64,000 nucleotides of DNA from Nitrospirota bacterium (GTDB lineage: Bacteria > Nitrospirota > Thermodesulfovibrionia > Thermodesulfovibrionales > Dissulfurispiraceae), in NCBI GenBank assembly GCA_021792185.1, contig JAJYVD010000001.1, positions 136,623 through 200,622 on the forward strand. Reading direction: 5' to 3'. Shown piece after piece: positions 27,149 to 36,567 of the stretch. The notes under the pieces were generated by a model. The model had not been told where the DNA came from and made no database searches. It saw nothing but the letters and a program-made list of their open reading frames with translations. Position numbers and translations under genes: made by a program. The first letter of the stretch is position 1. Each line of letters starts with the position of its first letter.

Positions 27149-28434
27149 CTGACCCGGAAAAGAGGCACAAGGGGCTCTGTTTTCAGCCATGCCTTCAAAT
27201 TCTTCTGTATAAGTGCTTCCTTTATAATTATAAAGACTTCGGCATATACCTGAAGCAACCTCTTAATGTCGCTGTCTGAATGCGCATAACTCATGTTATG
27301 GGTTCCGATAGTAAGGACTCCTCGTGCAAAAACCTCCTGCAGAAAAAGGGTTTTGAGTTCCCACTGCGAATAGGTATCGGTATCATTAACTATGAGAAAT
27401 GACCAGCAATCCTTGCCGGCAACCGACAGCACGTCTGCGAGGTCATTTTGATCAATAAGGGATCTCACTCCGTCGATTATCTTTCTCCCCTGCACCCAAA
27501 GAGTCTTTATCACAGGGTCCCTTTGCAGTTTAGTGAGGGTGGCATGAGCCGCAGCGAGTGACAGAGTCTCCCCACCAAAAGTGAATGAGAAAAATATGTC
27601 CTCCAAAAGTCTCATTATCTCAGCCTTTCCTGTCAACGCGGAGAGCGGATATCCGTTTGCGAGCCCCTTGCCGAACGTGGCGAGATCAGGGATAACATTA
27701 AAATACTCCTGTGCACCTCCCTGTGCAAACCTGAAGCCGGTAATCGTCTCGTCGAATATGAACACCGTTCCATTGTCTTTGCACAGCTCTTTCACTTTTT
27801 CCAAAAAACCGTCTTTTGGCTCAGTCGTGTTCATCGGCTCCATAATCACAGCAGCCATTTGGCCGGAATGCTCCTTAAACACTCTATGAAGAGAGTCGAT
27901 ATTGTTATACGCAAACACATGCGTCAGTTCTTTCGTTGACTGCGGCACTCCCTGGCTCCGTGATGTAGAGCCGATATACCAGTCCTGCCAGCCGTGGTAG
28001 CCGCATACGGCAACGTGGTCCCGTTGCGTATAGGCCCTCGCGAGCCGTATCGCGCCGGACGTTGCATCAGAGCCGTTCTTTCCGAAACGCACCATCTCGG
28101 CGCACGGAACCATCTCGACGATTTTTTCCGCAACGCTGATCTCAAGTTCGTGCGAAAGGCTGAATATGGTGCCGTCTTCCAGTTGGGCCTTCACTGCACT
28201 GGTCACCTCAGGGTCATTGTACCCCAGCGTGATCGATGCCAGCGCATTGATGAAGTCGACATATTCATTGCCGTCCACATCCCACACGTGTGAGCCTTTT
28301 CCCTTTTTTATAAAATAAGGCGACACACCATGCGGATATTGGGTTTTACTCTTGCTGAAGGTCTGTGAGCCGAGCGGGATGACTTTCAACGCCTCTGAAA
28401 GGAGTGTTTCCGATTTCTTGTATCGCTCAGACAT
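27145..28434 (-). CDS. class III aminotransferase (glutamate-1-semialdehyde aminotransferase-like)
   Basis: 429 residues of the PLP fold-type I, class III group. Motifs: GNEYVDFINALASITLGY, RFGKNGSDATSGAIRLARAYT, FIFDETITGFRFAQGG and the PLP lysine in TFGKGLANGYPLSAL. It resembles GSA aminomutases, but its setting beside pseG and spsF matches the spore coat or pseudaminic-type glycan subgroup rather than haem synthesis. It probably moves an amino group on a sugar or tailoring unit. A separate DegT-family PseC domain is encoded at 31814-33946, so this is an additional aminotransferase. Confidence 0.83.
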   Translation of the reverse strand: MSERYKKSETLLSEALKVIPLGSQTFSKSKTQYPHGVSPYFIKKGKGSHVWDVDGNEYVDFINALASITLGYNDPEVTSAVKAQLEDGTIFSLSHELEISVAEKIVEMVPCAEMVRFGKNGSDATSGAIRLARAYTQRDHVAVCGYHGWQDWYIGSTSRSQGVPQSTKELTHVFAYNNIDSLHRVFKEHSGQMAAVIMEPMNTTEPKDGFLEKVKELCKDNGTVFIFDETITGFRFAQGGAQEYFNVIPDLATFGKGLANGYPLSALTGKAEIMRLLEDIFFSFTFGGETLSLAAAHATLTKLQRDPVIKTLWVQGRKIIDGVRSLIDQNDLADVLSVAGKDCWSFLIVNDTDTYSQWELKTLFLQEVFARGVLTIGTHNMSYAHSDSDIKRLLQVYAEVFIIIKEALIQKNLKAWLKTEPLVPLFRVR

Positions 28435-28447
28435 AATGCTTTCTCAT

Positions 28448-29311
28448 CTATCCAAGTTCAGGGAACAACTGCTTTATCCTATCGAGGAATTCCCCCGGCT
28501 CAACCATCCGTTTCTGGTCATCAAGAATAATATGCTTCTTGCCGGACGGCACTATGGAAAAGAGAGGTCTTTCCGATAGATTTGCACTCTGCACCTCACA
28601 ACCCTTAATGCCCACATGCATATTCATTTTTGCAACCTGCGGATTATCGTCAAGCCAAGTATAGACCTCCCGCAAGCTCAGAGGGCTCCCTTTATAAAGC
28701 GCTTCATATATACAGCGAATCATCTCTATATCGGCACGCTCATCGATCGTCAAACGGTACTCCGGCCTGCAAAGGTCATGGTCGACTTCTATAGCAAGCG
28801 TTTTGTACTTATCAAAATTCTCCCTTATAGGAATGGTAATGCCTGCTCCTCGATATTGTGTATGTACATTTTTAATCGCTTTGTATGACACCAGTTCTGC
28901 AAGAGTCCCCTGTATCATCGTCATATTCGAGACATAAATGTAGTCGTAATACTCTTTTTTGAAAATATCTACAAATCGTGATGCGCTGTCTGTATCGAAT
29001 ATAGGACAATCACAGGTAAGTCGGATAAACGCATCTGCATTTTCCCGTTCGCAGAGCTTTTCATGGCGGTCGACTATATCTTGTTCGGCACCGGCATACC
29101 AGCCGCAGCCAAAATGTTCGGCCTCTTTAATGAGTGCCTCGTTCTTCGAATCGGTTGAAGTGGCAAGGAAAACACCGTCAAGGCCCCGGACTGCATGCAT
29201 GCGCTCGACGTGATGTCCAAAAACAGATCTCCCCGCCATCGGATAAAGCACTTTGCCCGGAAGTCTCGTAGAGGCCATCCTTGCGGTAATGACACCAATA
29301 ACTTTCGCCAT
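28448..29311 (-). CDS. SpsF-type cytidylyltransferase family protein (copy 1)
   Basis: 287 residues from ATG 29311, chosen because GGAGGAGGT lies nine bases upstream and because it places the P-loop ITARMASTRLPGKVLYPMAG at the N-terminus. A longer frame to 29431 runs into the upstream gene. Other motifs are VFLATSTDSKNEALI, ADAFIRLTCDCPIFD and EYRLTIDERADIEMI. In pse loci of this type it probably replaces PseF, the CMP-pseudaminic acid synthetase. It lies between the Gfo/Idh gene and the aminotransferase gene. Confidence 0.83.
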   Translation of the reverse strand: MAKVIGVITARMASTRLPGKVLYPMAGRSVFGHHVERMHAVRGLDGVFLATSTDSKNEALIKEAEHFGCGWYAGAEQDIVDRHEKLCERENADAFIRLTCDCPIFDTDSASRFVDIFKKEYYDYIYVSNMTMIQGTLAELVSYKAIKNVHTQYRGAGITIPIRENFDKYKTLAIEVDHDLCRPEYRLTIDERADIEMIRCIYEALYKGSPLSLREVYTWLDDNPQVAKMNMHVGIKGCEVQSANLSERPLFSIVPSGKKHIILDDQKRMVEPGEFLDRIKQLFPELG

Positions 29312-29316
29312 ATATA

Positions 29317-30297
29317 TTATACCTCCTCCCATGAATGCGTACGGCTCGACCGCTCGGCTGCACACGCAAGGCGAAGGACCGACACTGAATCCTTCACCGA
29401 ATTGAACGAATCGCGGCCGTTCCGAATACATTCGATGAAATAAGCGACCTCATCGATGTACATCTGATTATAGGATAGATCGATCTGCATCGGCTGCCAT
29501 GCCCATGTGGGGTTCTGCGTCGTTATCCTGCCGAGCGCACCCTGCACAAAATCCCATACAATGGTACCGCTTTCGCAGACGACCTTGCTGCGCCGGGAAT
29601 AGCCGTGTTGGAGATAATCCATATGAATCGTGCAGACGGCTCCGGATGAGAACTTGACGATTATCTCGACATGATCTTCAGTATCAATATCGAGTGATGA
29701 GACAATTCCTTTAGTGCATAACACCTCCTGTGCCATGCCGAAAAGCCACGTTGCATAATCGAGTTCATGAATGCCGTCGAAAAGTAGATTTCCCCCAAGA
29801 TTCCGCCTGGCCTTGTACGATTGCCGATAATTCGGCTTGTCAAACGGCAGATAGAAACCGCTCTCGAAGTTCCCACACAGCGGCTTTCCAAACGCGGCAT
29901 CCGATGAAATCGCCTGATGGATCGCTGCAATCGCAGGGTGAAACCGCATGTTGCACCCGACCATCGAAATCAGACGCCTTCGCTCGATCTCATTGACAAG
30001 ATTATCGACGCCGTCCATCGTAAGAGAGAGCGGCTTCTCGATGAAAAGGTGGCACCCCGCTTCTGCGCATGCCAGAGCAGGAGCGATATGATCGTTGCTG
30101 AATGTACAAATGAAGGCGGCATCATACCGGTTTTTGAGCGCCTCTTCAATTGTACCGAATACGCCGTGACAGAGGTCTTTGGCTTTTTCCAGATTTGCTG
30201 CGTTTATATCTACAGCGTACACATCATGGCCAAGCCCGATAAGATTCCTGATATGACGTGAACCTATTGAACCTGCTCCAACTACAAGTATCCTCAT
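29317..30297 (-). CDS. Gfo/Idh/MocA-family oxidoreductase
   Basis: 326 residues. The N-terminal Rossmann domain has VVGAGSIGSRHIRNLIGLG. The family EKP motif occurs as HLFIEKPLSLTMDGV near 90. The C-terminal domain has GGNLLFDGIHELDYATWLFG. These NAD(P)-dependent enzymes oxidise, reduce or isomerise sugars or sugar nucleotides. Its position between a radical SAM gene and spsF suggests a role in preparing or modifying the pseudaminic-type sugar. The stop is 5 bases upstream of the spsF start, and its start overlaps the radical SAM gene by 4 bases. Confidence 0.85.
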   Translation of the reverse strand: MRILVVGAGSIGSRHIRNLIGLGHDVYAVDINAANLEKAKDLCHGVFGTIEEALKNRYDAAFICTFSNDHIAPALACAEAGCHLFIEKPLSLTMDGVDNLVNEIERRRLISMVGCNMRFHPAIAAIHQAISSDAAFGKPLCGNFESGFYLPFDKPNYRQSYKARRNLGGNLLFDGIHELDYATWLFGMAQEVLCTKGIVSSLDIDTEDHVEIIVKFSSGAVCTIHMDYLQHGYSRRSKVVCESGTIVWDFVQGALGRITTQNPTWAWQPMQIDLSYNQMYIDEVAYFIECIRNGRDSFNSVKDSVSVLRLACAAERSSRTHSWEEV

Positions 30298-31820
30298 GCC
30301 TGTTCTCTGACCTTGCTGATCCGGGACAAAGGATATGCACCGGCTCTTTCCATATCCTGCCGCCTCTTGTAAAAGCCTGTTAAAAATCTTTTATACATAG
30401 CCTTTTCAAACGGCAGGCCGTAAAACATAAGCCTGTTTCTCAAGCCTGCAAGCGTGATAAATATGTTGTTCTTTATCCTGTCAGTCTGCCCGTCGATCTG
30501 GTAATTTCCGAGTCTGACTGCTGATTCCATATTGATGTAAAATGAGACCTTTTCCGAATAATCGCCATCGACCTGCCACGGACGTTTGTACTCGGCTGAG
30601 GTATAAAGATCGATCAGATTACGGTCGCACCACTCTTCAAAATGCCTGGGCTCGGTCAGATAACCCTGCTGGATCAGCTTGTCCGAGAGTTCACATTTGG
30701 GATAGGGCCTGAAGGTTCCGATGCCACAGGTAAAATAGGGATATTTTCGCAGGCTGTTGATGAACTGTATTGTCTGTTTTATGTCAGCCATAGTTTCCCC
30801 CGGCACCTCAATCATAAATGATGACCTTGCTATGATCCCGTGTTCGTTACATTTTTTCACGGCAAACTCAGCCTGTTCCGGTGTTATACCTTTCTTCATA
30901 AGCTTGAGCGTATGCGGAGAGCCGGACTCGATACCAAGCGTCAACTGGATAAGACCGGACTTCCTGCACAGATTCAACATTTCATCGTCAAGCATCCCTT
31001 CCCTGAAGTAATCGCACCGACATTCTCCATCCCATGTAATATCAAGTCCTCTGTTTATTATCCCCTCACATATAGCCCGGACCCGCCTTATATCTACAAA
31101 AAAGTTATCGTCAATGATTTTAAGATGAGAGAGGTTATACTTTCTTACAATGTAATCTATCTCATTGATGACCTTTTCGGCGCTCTTTTTCCTGTAGCGG
31201 GTATTATCTGTGACAACATTGATACAAAACGTGCAGTGTGAAGGACACCCCCTGCTGCTCTCGTAGGGAAGCCAGCGCATGGGCTGACTGACATACTCCG
31301 ACAACTTGTCAGTAAGATAATTGCTGACAAATCGTTCAACAACAGGATCTGTATCATAATCCGGCATGGGAAGGGTTTCGATATCGATAAACCTTTTTTC
31401 AAATACTCTGGATTCAGGTCGTTCGCCCGCTCGCAGCGCATCCGCGATCGTAAGCATATGGTCTTCCCCCTCTCCTGCCACCACATAATCGATAAGCTCA
31501 TAGGCAGCCATCTGCTCTGGAAACAACGTGCAGTGCCATCCTCCTACAACTACAGGGACTTCTGAATTCTCCTTTATATACTTTATTATTCTGTAGGCGT
31601 CCGGAGCTTCCGAGGTAAGCAGGGTAATGCCGGATAGCAATGTATCCTTAAGCTCTCTCGATATAGCTTCAAGCGGATCTTTCTCAAGTGCGCAGTTTAT
31701 TACCGTTACATTGTAGCCAGCTGATTTGAGTTTTGAGCCAATGCTTATGAGACTCAACGGGGGGTAATTATTGTAATTATATACATTCTGGGGTCTTATC
31801 AGCAGAACCTTGTTCAACAT
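30294..31820 (-). CDS. B12-binding domain radical SAM protein
   Basis: 508 residues. N-terminal B12-type domain: LLIRPQNVYNYNNYPPLSLISIG, then VVVGGWHCTLFPEQMA near 91 and VVAGEGEDH near 113. Radical SAM Cys residues are at 192, 196 and 199 (GCPSHCTFCINVV). The core has LGIESGSPHTLKLMKKGITP. It is a clear paralogue of the gene at 10990-12483 and probably has a related substrate. The start overlaps the end of the SDR-PseC fusion gene by 7 bases, and the stop overlaps the Gfo/Idh gene start, so the three are tightly coupled. Confidence 0.86.
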   Translation of the reverse strand: MLNKVLLIRPQNVYNYNNYPPLSLISIGSKLKSAGYNVTVINCALEKDPLEAISRELKDTLLSGITLLTSEAPDAYRIIKYIKENSEVPVVVGGWHCTLFPEQMAAYELIDYVVAGEGEDHMLTIADALRAGERPESRVFEKRFIDIETLPMPDYDTDPVVERFVSNYLTDKLSEYVSQPMRWLPYESSRGCPSHCTFCINVVTDNTRYRKKSAEKVINEIDYIVRKYNLSHLKIIDDNFFVDIRRVRAICEGIINRGLDITWDGECRCDYFREGMLDDEMLNLCRKSGLIQLTLGIESGSPHTLKLMKKGITPEQAEFAVKKCNEHGIIARSSFMIEVPGETMADIKQTIQFINSLRKYPYFTCGIGTFRPYPKCELSDKLIQQGYLTEPRHFEEWCDRNLIDLYTSAEYKRPWQVDGDYSEKVSFYINMESAVRLGNYQIDGQTDRIKNNIFITLAGLRNRLMFYGLPFEKAMYKRFLTGFYKRRQDMERAGAYPLSRISKVREQA

Positions 31821-33946
31821 CTCAGCAAACCTCTTACTGCATCCGTAACAGCATGAGCCTCTCCATCGGTCATTCCCGGATAGATCGGTAATGAAAGCAT
31901 GCGTTTGTAAGATCCCTCGGCAGACGGATAGTCATTAGGATTATATCCAAGCCGATTCCTGTAATAAGGCTGCAAATGCACCGGTATATAATGCACCTGT
32001 GTGCCAATCCCTTTCTCCTTCAGCTCATTCATAAGAATAGAGCGGCTCTTCCCGGCTTTTTCAAAGTCTATCCCGACCACATATAGATGATAGGCAGATT
32101 TCTTTGAGCAAGGCTCCTCCAATGTTCTCATAAAAGAGGCACCCCTGAAAGCGTTGCTGTAAATCCTTGCAATTTCCCTTCGCCTCGAGACAAAGGAGTC
32201 GAGCTTTTTCAACTGGGAGAGGCCAAGGGCACATTGGATATCGGTAATCCTATAGTTAAAGCCTAACTCCTGCATCTCGTAGTACCATGGATTAATTTCG
32301 GCATCAGAGGAAAACGCCCAGTCCTTGTAAATAAATCTTTCTGGCTTTTTAGTAATTCCATGATTTCTTAATAAAAGAAGCTTTTCATAAAGAGAGGGAC
32401 TATTGGTTACTATGGCTCCACCCTCTCCAGTTGTAATATGTTTGACTGGATGAAAGCTGAAGACAGTCATATCAGAATGTGTGCACGAGCCTACTTTATG
32501 CCATCTCTCTGTGGAATCCTGCCATTCAGCACCGAGTGCATGGCAAGCATCCTCTATGATCATCAGTCCATGTTCATCAGCAATTCTTCTTATTTCTTCC
32601 ATATCACAAGGAAGACCTGCAAAATGCACAGGGATTATTGCCTTTGTGTTTGGGTTTATTTTTCCCTTTATCTCAGCAGGATTTATGTTGTATGTATCGT
32701 TTTGTATATCAGCGAATACCGGCTTTCCGCCGCAATAGAGGACACAATTCGCACTCGCAACAAAGGTTATCGGAGAGGTTATGACCTCATTACCATCTTT
32801 GATCCCTGCAGCATGGCATGCCATGTGAAGTGCTGAGGTGCCACTGTTCACAGCAACTGCATATTTAACTCCACAATATTCGGCCAGGGCCTTCTCAAAT
32901 TGCTCTACTTTTGGTCCCTGTGTTATCCGGTTTGAACGTAAAGACCTAACAACTGCTTGGATATCATTTTCATCTATCCACTGTCTTCCATACGGCATAA
33001 AAGTATGTTTCTGTTGAGGAATACGGTGGTCTTGCTTAATCTTCTCCAGTAATCCACACATATAATCTCTGTAAAATGCATCTATCGATTGCTCTATTGT
33101 GGGAAGCCTGTAGTTAAGTACTTCCTGGAGTCTATCAACATTTAACGTTAGCCTTTTCCCTCTTTTAACCTTCAAATCGGATTCATCAATAGGAATAGGG
33201 GATATGAGTCCTTTATCAAGTCTAAAGGAATCAGCAATTTTCAGAGCAAATTCATACTTTGAGCATGAATTGGAGCTTCCACAGTTATAAACGCCATTTA
33301 AATTTTTCCTGATTGCCATATCAATTACCCGTGCAAACTCCATCGTATATATTGATGAGAAATAAGCATCTTTAAAGCCGCTTATACTCCGGCTTGCTTG
33401 AAGCTCTCCTAATATCCATTCTCCAAGGCTTTTCTTGTCCTGTATATTCCATCCAAATATATTGGTCCTGAATATTAGAGAATTTGCTCTTTTTGCGATC
33501 TCCGCTTCGCCTTCACATTTCGATAATCCATAATTGTTCAATGGATTGGTATTATCATTTTCTGAAAAATCCCCTTTAATGCCATCATAAACAGCATCTG
33601 ACGAGATATAGATAAGCTTTGTATCACTCTCTTTAAGGTTCTCAACAAGCGTTCTTGTAGACAAAACATTTATTCGTTTCGTCAGATCCTTGTTCATCTC
33701 ACACTGCTCAATATTTGTCAAAGAGGCGGAATGAATAACAACCGAGGGATTAAACTCAGAGATAATCGTTTTGATGGAATCCCCATCTGAGATATCGCAC
33801 TTCTCAGTGCATACGCCACTGATGATGACGGGATGGGAATTATACAAGCCTAAAATCTCATATTCATCTTTAAAATAATACGCAAGGTTATTACCAAGCA
33901 ATCCGCTAACTCCCGTGATAAGCATTTTTTTTCTGCAGGTTGCCAT
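31814..33946 (-). CDS. pseC: fusion: RmlD-like SDR + PseC aminotransferase
   Basis: 710 residues with two domains. Residues 1-300 are an RmlD-like SDR: GVSGLLG at 12-18, YISSDAVYDG near 113 and catalytic-type YGLSK at 139-143. Residues 315-710 are a DegT/DnrJ/EryC1 aminotransferase of the PseC type: FMPYGRQWIDENDIQAVV, NSGTSALHMACHAAG, IIEDACHALGAEW and the PLP lysine 502 in SFHPVKHITTGEGG. PseC makes UDP-4-amino-4,6-dideoxy-N-acetyl-altrosamine. A PseC is normally about 380 residues alone, so the fused SDR is unusual; it may reduce or epimerise a related intermediate. It lies 52 bases after pseB. Confidence 0.87.
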   Translation of the reverse strand: MATCRKKMLITGVSGLLGNNLAYYFKDEYEILGLYNSHPVIISGVCTEKCDISDGDSIKTIISEFNPSVVIHSASLTNIEQCEMNKDLTKRINVLSTRTLVENLKESDTKLIYISSDAVYDGIKGDFSENDNTNPLNNYGLSKCEGEAEIAKRANSLIFRTNIFGWNIQDKKSLGEWILGELQASRSISGFKDAYFSSIYTMEFARVIDMAIRKNLNGVYNCGSSNSCSKYEFALKIADSFRLDKGLISPIPIDESDLKVKRGKRLTLNVDRLQEVLNYRLPTIEQSIDAFYRDYMCGLLEKIKQDHRIPQQKHTFMPYGRQWIDENDIQAVVRSLRSNRITQGPKVEQFEKALAEYCGVKYAVAVNSGTSALHMACHAAGIKDGNEVITSPITFVASANCVLYCGGKPVFADIQNDTYNINPAEIKGKINPNTKAIIPVHFAGLPCDMEEIRRIADEHGLMIIEDACHALGAEWQDSTERWHKVGSCTHSDMTVFSFHPVKHITTGEGGAIVTNSPSLYEKLLLLRNHGITKKPERFIYKDWAFSSDAEINPWYYEMQELGFNYRITDIQCALGLSQLKKLDSFVSRRREIARIYSNAFRGASFMRTLEEPCSKKSAYHLYVVGIDFEKAGKSRSILMNELKEKGIGTQVHYIPVHLQPYYRNRLGYNPNDYPSAEGSYKRMLSLPIYPGMTDGEAHAVTDAVRGLLRC

Positions 33947-33998
33947 AAACAGGTTATTGTGGAAGGCAATGCGCTATGAATTCTTTACTCTTCATCTG

Positions 33999-35075
<1,077 letters not shown>

Positions 35076-35134
35076 TTACATATCCGCGTTTTGCGGGTAA
35101 TGACCAAGAAGGCAATTTTACAAAAAACTGAATA

Positions 35135-35653
35135 TTATAAAGTCTCTACGTCAGATGCGTCTACTTTTACGGATATTCCCTGCCGGAGTATGTCCACCGA
35201 AAGAACAAGCATGTGCTGACTTTCTCTTTTGACAAGCAACCCATGCGCTCCTGCAAGGGGTCCTTTTTTTATCTTGACCCTCTGCCCCTCTTTCAAATAA
35301 GGATAAGGGTCTACTGTTTCTTTATTTTCAAGGACTATTTTAAGAGACATTATTTGTTCTTCAGGCACAGGCTCCGGCTCTCCGGGGATAAGACTTATAA
35401 ATCTGACAACGCCGTGGGTCTTCAATACGGTCAGCATGTCTTCGTACATCTTGCGGATGTGAACGAACAGGTACCCGGGAAAGAGAGGGAAACTTATCAA
35501 CTTCTTTCTATCTTTCCATCTGCTGAGTCTTTCAACAGCAGGCAAAAAGGCATCTATGCCGGCTTTGGTAAGCCTGTCCAATACCTTGAATTCATGCCTC
35601 GATCTGACATGAACAGCATACCAGCAAAGAGATGCGCTTTCAGTAAATTCCAT
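35135..35653 (-). CDS. NusG/RfaH-like transcription antitermination protein
   Basis: 172 residues. The N-terminal NGN domain is SLCWYAVHVRSRHEFKVLDRL through WKDRKKLISFPLFPGYLFVHI. The C-terminal KOW domain is YLKEGQRVKIKKGPLAGAHGLLVK. Specialised NusG paralogues (RfaH, UpxY, LoaP) travel with RNA polymerase and suppress termination in long surface-polysaccharide operons. Its place as second gene of a locus of more than 35 kb fits that role. It starts 6 bases after the regulator gene. Confidence 0.88.
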   Translation of the reverse strand: MEFTESASLCWYAVHVRSRHEFKVLDRLTKAGIDAFLPAVERLSRWKDRKKLISFPLFPGYLFVHIRKMYEDMLTVLKTHGVVRFISLIPGEPEPVPEEQIMSLKIVLENKETVDPYPYLKEGQRVKIKKGPLAGAHGLLVKRESQHMLVLSVDILRQGISVKVDASDVETL

Positions 35654-35659
35654 AGCCGT

Positions 35660-36241
35660 CTATAAGTGATAAACCATGCCGGGATCTATCCCCGTCTGAT
35701 TTATCGCTTCCATCACATTACGTTCCATCGAGGACACCAGCACGGCATCATAATTCAGCCCTGCTATATCCTCTGCCGTATAAACATGGTGTCCGAAAAA
35801 TCCGTTCTCTATTTTTTTATCGCTGACTACTCCGACGATCTTAAGCGGCAGCCCTCTCGTGGAAATGTAGCACAACTCCGCAATCTCGCCGTCACCCCAT
35901 AAAAGGATATTTTTAACATCGGATGCCATCATCGACCCGTATGTCTGCTCGATTTTCTGCCGCGCTTCTTTAAAGTAGTTTATCGAGCGATTCATATAGC
36001 TGTAGGTAAGCTTTGCTTTTTCGGCAAATCCTTTCGGAGTGACAATGTATTTGATCCTGTTTTTGGGAAGGGTTTTGACCTTGATATAGCCTTTTTTATA
36101 AAGCCTTTTTACATAGGCATTTGCAAGACCGAGGGCGATTCCAAGCCGGCCGGCCAGCGCCCTCTGGGTAATAAGAGGTTCTTTCGTCAGTTCATCGAGC
36201 AGTCTGAGAGATATTTCGTCAGACACATTCCCGTTGTTCAT
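35660..36241 (-). CDS. winged-helix transcriptional regulator with C-terminal Rossmann-like domain
   Basis: 193 residues. Residues 5-75 form a winged helix-turn-helix: LLDELTKEPLITQRALAGRLGIALGLANAYVKRLYKKGYI, a MarR/ArsR-like pattern. Residues 105-193 (NILLWGDGEIAELCYIS, KIVGVVSDKK, DAVLVSS) look like a nucleotide or sugar-nucleotide binding Rossmann domain, as in PglD or CoA-binding folds. It is the first gene of the glycan operon. The C-terminal domain may sense a metabolite; that is inference. The predicted start of transcription lies only a few bases before its ATG. Confidence 0.78.
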   Translation of the reverse strand: MNNGNVSDEISLRLLDELTKEPLITQRALAGRLGIALGLANAYVKRLYKKGYIKVKTLPKNRIKYIVTPKGFAEKAKLTYSYMNRSINYFKEARQKIEQTYGSMMASDVKNILLWGDGEIAELCYISTRGLPLKIVGVVSDKKIENGFFGHHVYTAEDIAGLNYDAVLVSSMERNVMEAINQTGIDPGMVYHL

Positions 36242-36250
36242 AGGGTGAAC

Positions 36251-36278
36251 AATATCACAGGGAACATGTTTGTGTCAA
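36251..36278 (-). promoter_or_regulatory. predicted sigma-70 promoter of the glycan operon
   Basis: On the minus strand a perfect TTGACA (36278-36273) is followed after 16 bases by GATATT (36256-36251), four of six matches to TATAAT. The start of transcription would be near 36244, about three bases before the ATG at 36241. The mRNA would be leaderless or nearly so, in line with the lack of a clear Shine-Dalgarno sequence there. Confidence 0.55.
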
Positions 36279-36280
36279 GA

Positions 36281-36295
36281 GTTCAAATCATGAAC
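36281..36295. promoter_or_regulatory. palindrome next to the -35 box, possible operator
   Basis: GTTCA-aatca-TGAAC is a perfect 5+5 inverted repeat beginning two bases upstream of the -35 hexamer of the operon promoter. It is suitable for a dimeric winged-helix protein, possibly the regulator encoded just downstream. This rests on position and symmetry only. Confidence 0.35.
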
Positions 36296-36348
36296 ACCAC
36301 TTATCGAACTGTCGTTGACCATAATCTGCAGCCAAATTCTTTGATATG

Positions 36349-36507
36349 GATGGCAGGTGTTCTGAAAAGCCTTTAATAGCGATACCTTAAAGCCGAACCC
36401 TCGCGCTGTTTAAGGGCAATTTCAATATCACCTTTTGCATTCAACAGAAAAACAGGCAATACGGTTTCTCATCTCATTAGTAAAGGCTTTGAGGAATACC
36501 TGCCATC
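36349..36507. repeat. structured repeat family II, copy 1
   Basis: The ends GATGGCAGGTGTTC (36349-36362) and GAATACCTGCCATC (36494-36507) pair over 14 positions with one G-T wobble. Inside, the reverse strand shares long blocks with the copy at 58.9 kb, such as GGTGATATTGAAATTG, GGTATCGCTA and AAAGGCTTTTCAG. It fills much of the divergent spacer (36242-36567) between the glycan operon and the permease genes. A 13-base direct repeat, GAACTGTCGTTGA, flanks it at 36306-36318 and 36518-36530. Confidence 0.75.
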
Positions 36508-36567
36508 TATTATTAAGGAACTGTCGTTGAATTAACGGATTTATCTGAATTATAGTAGAAGAATAAA

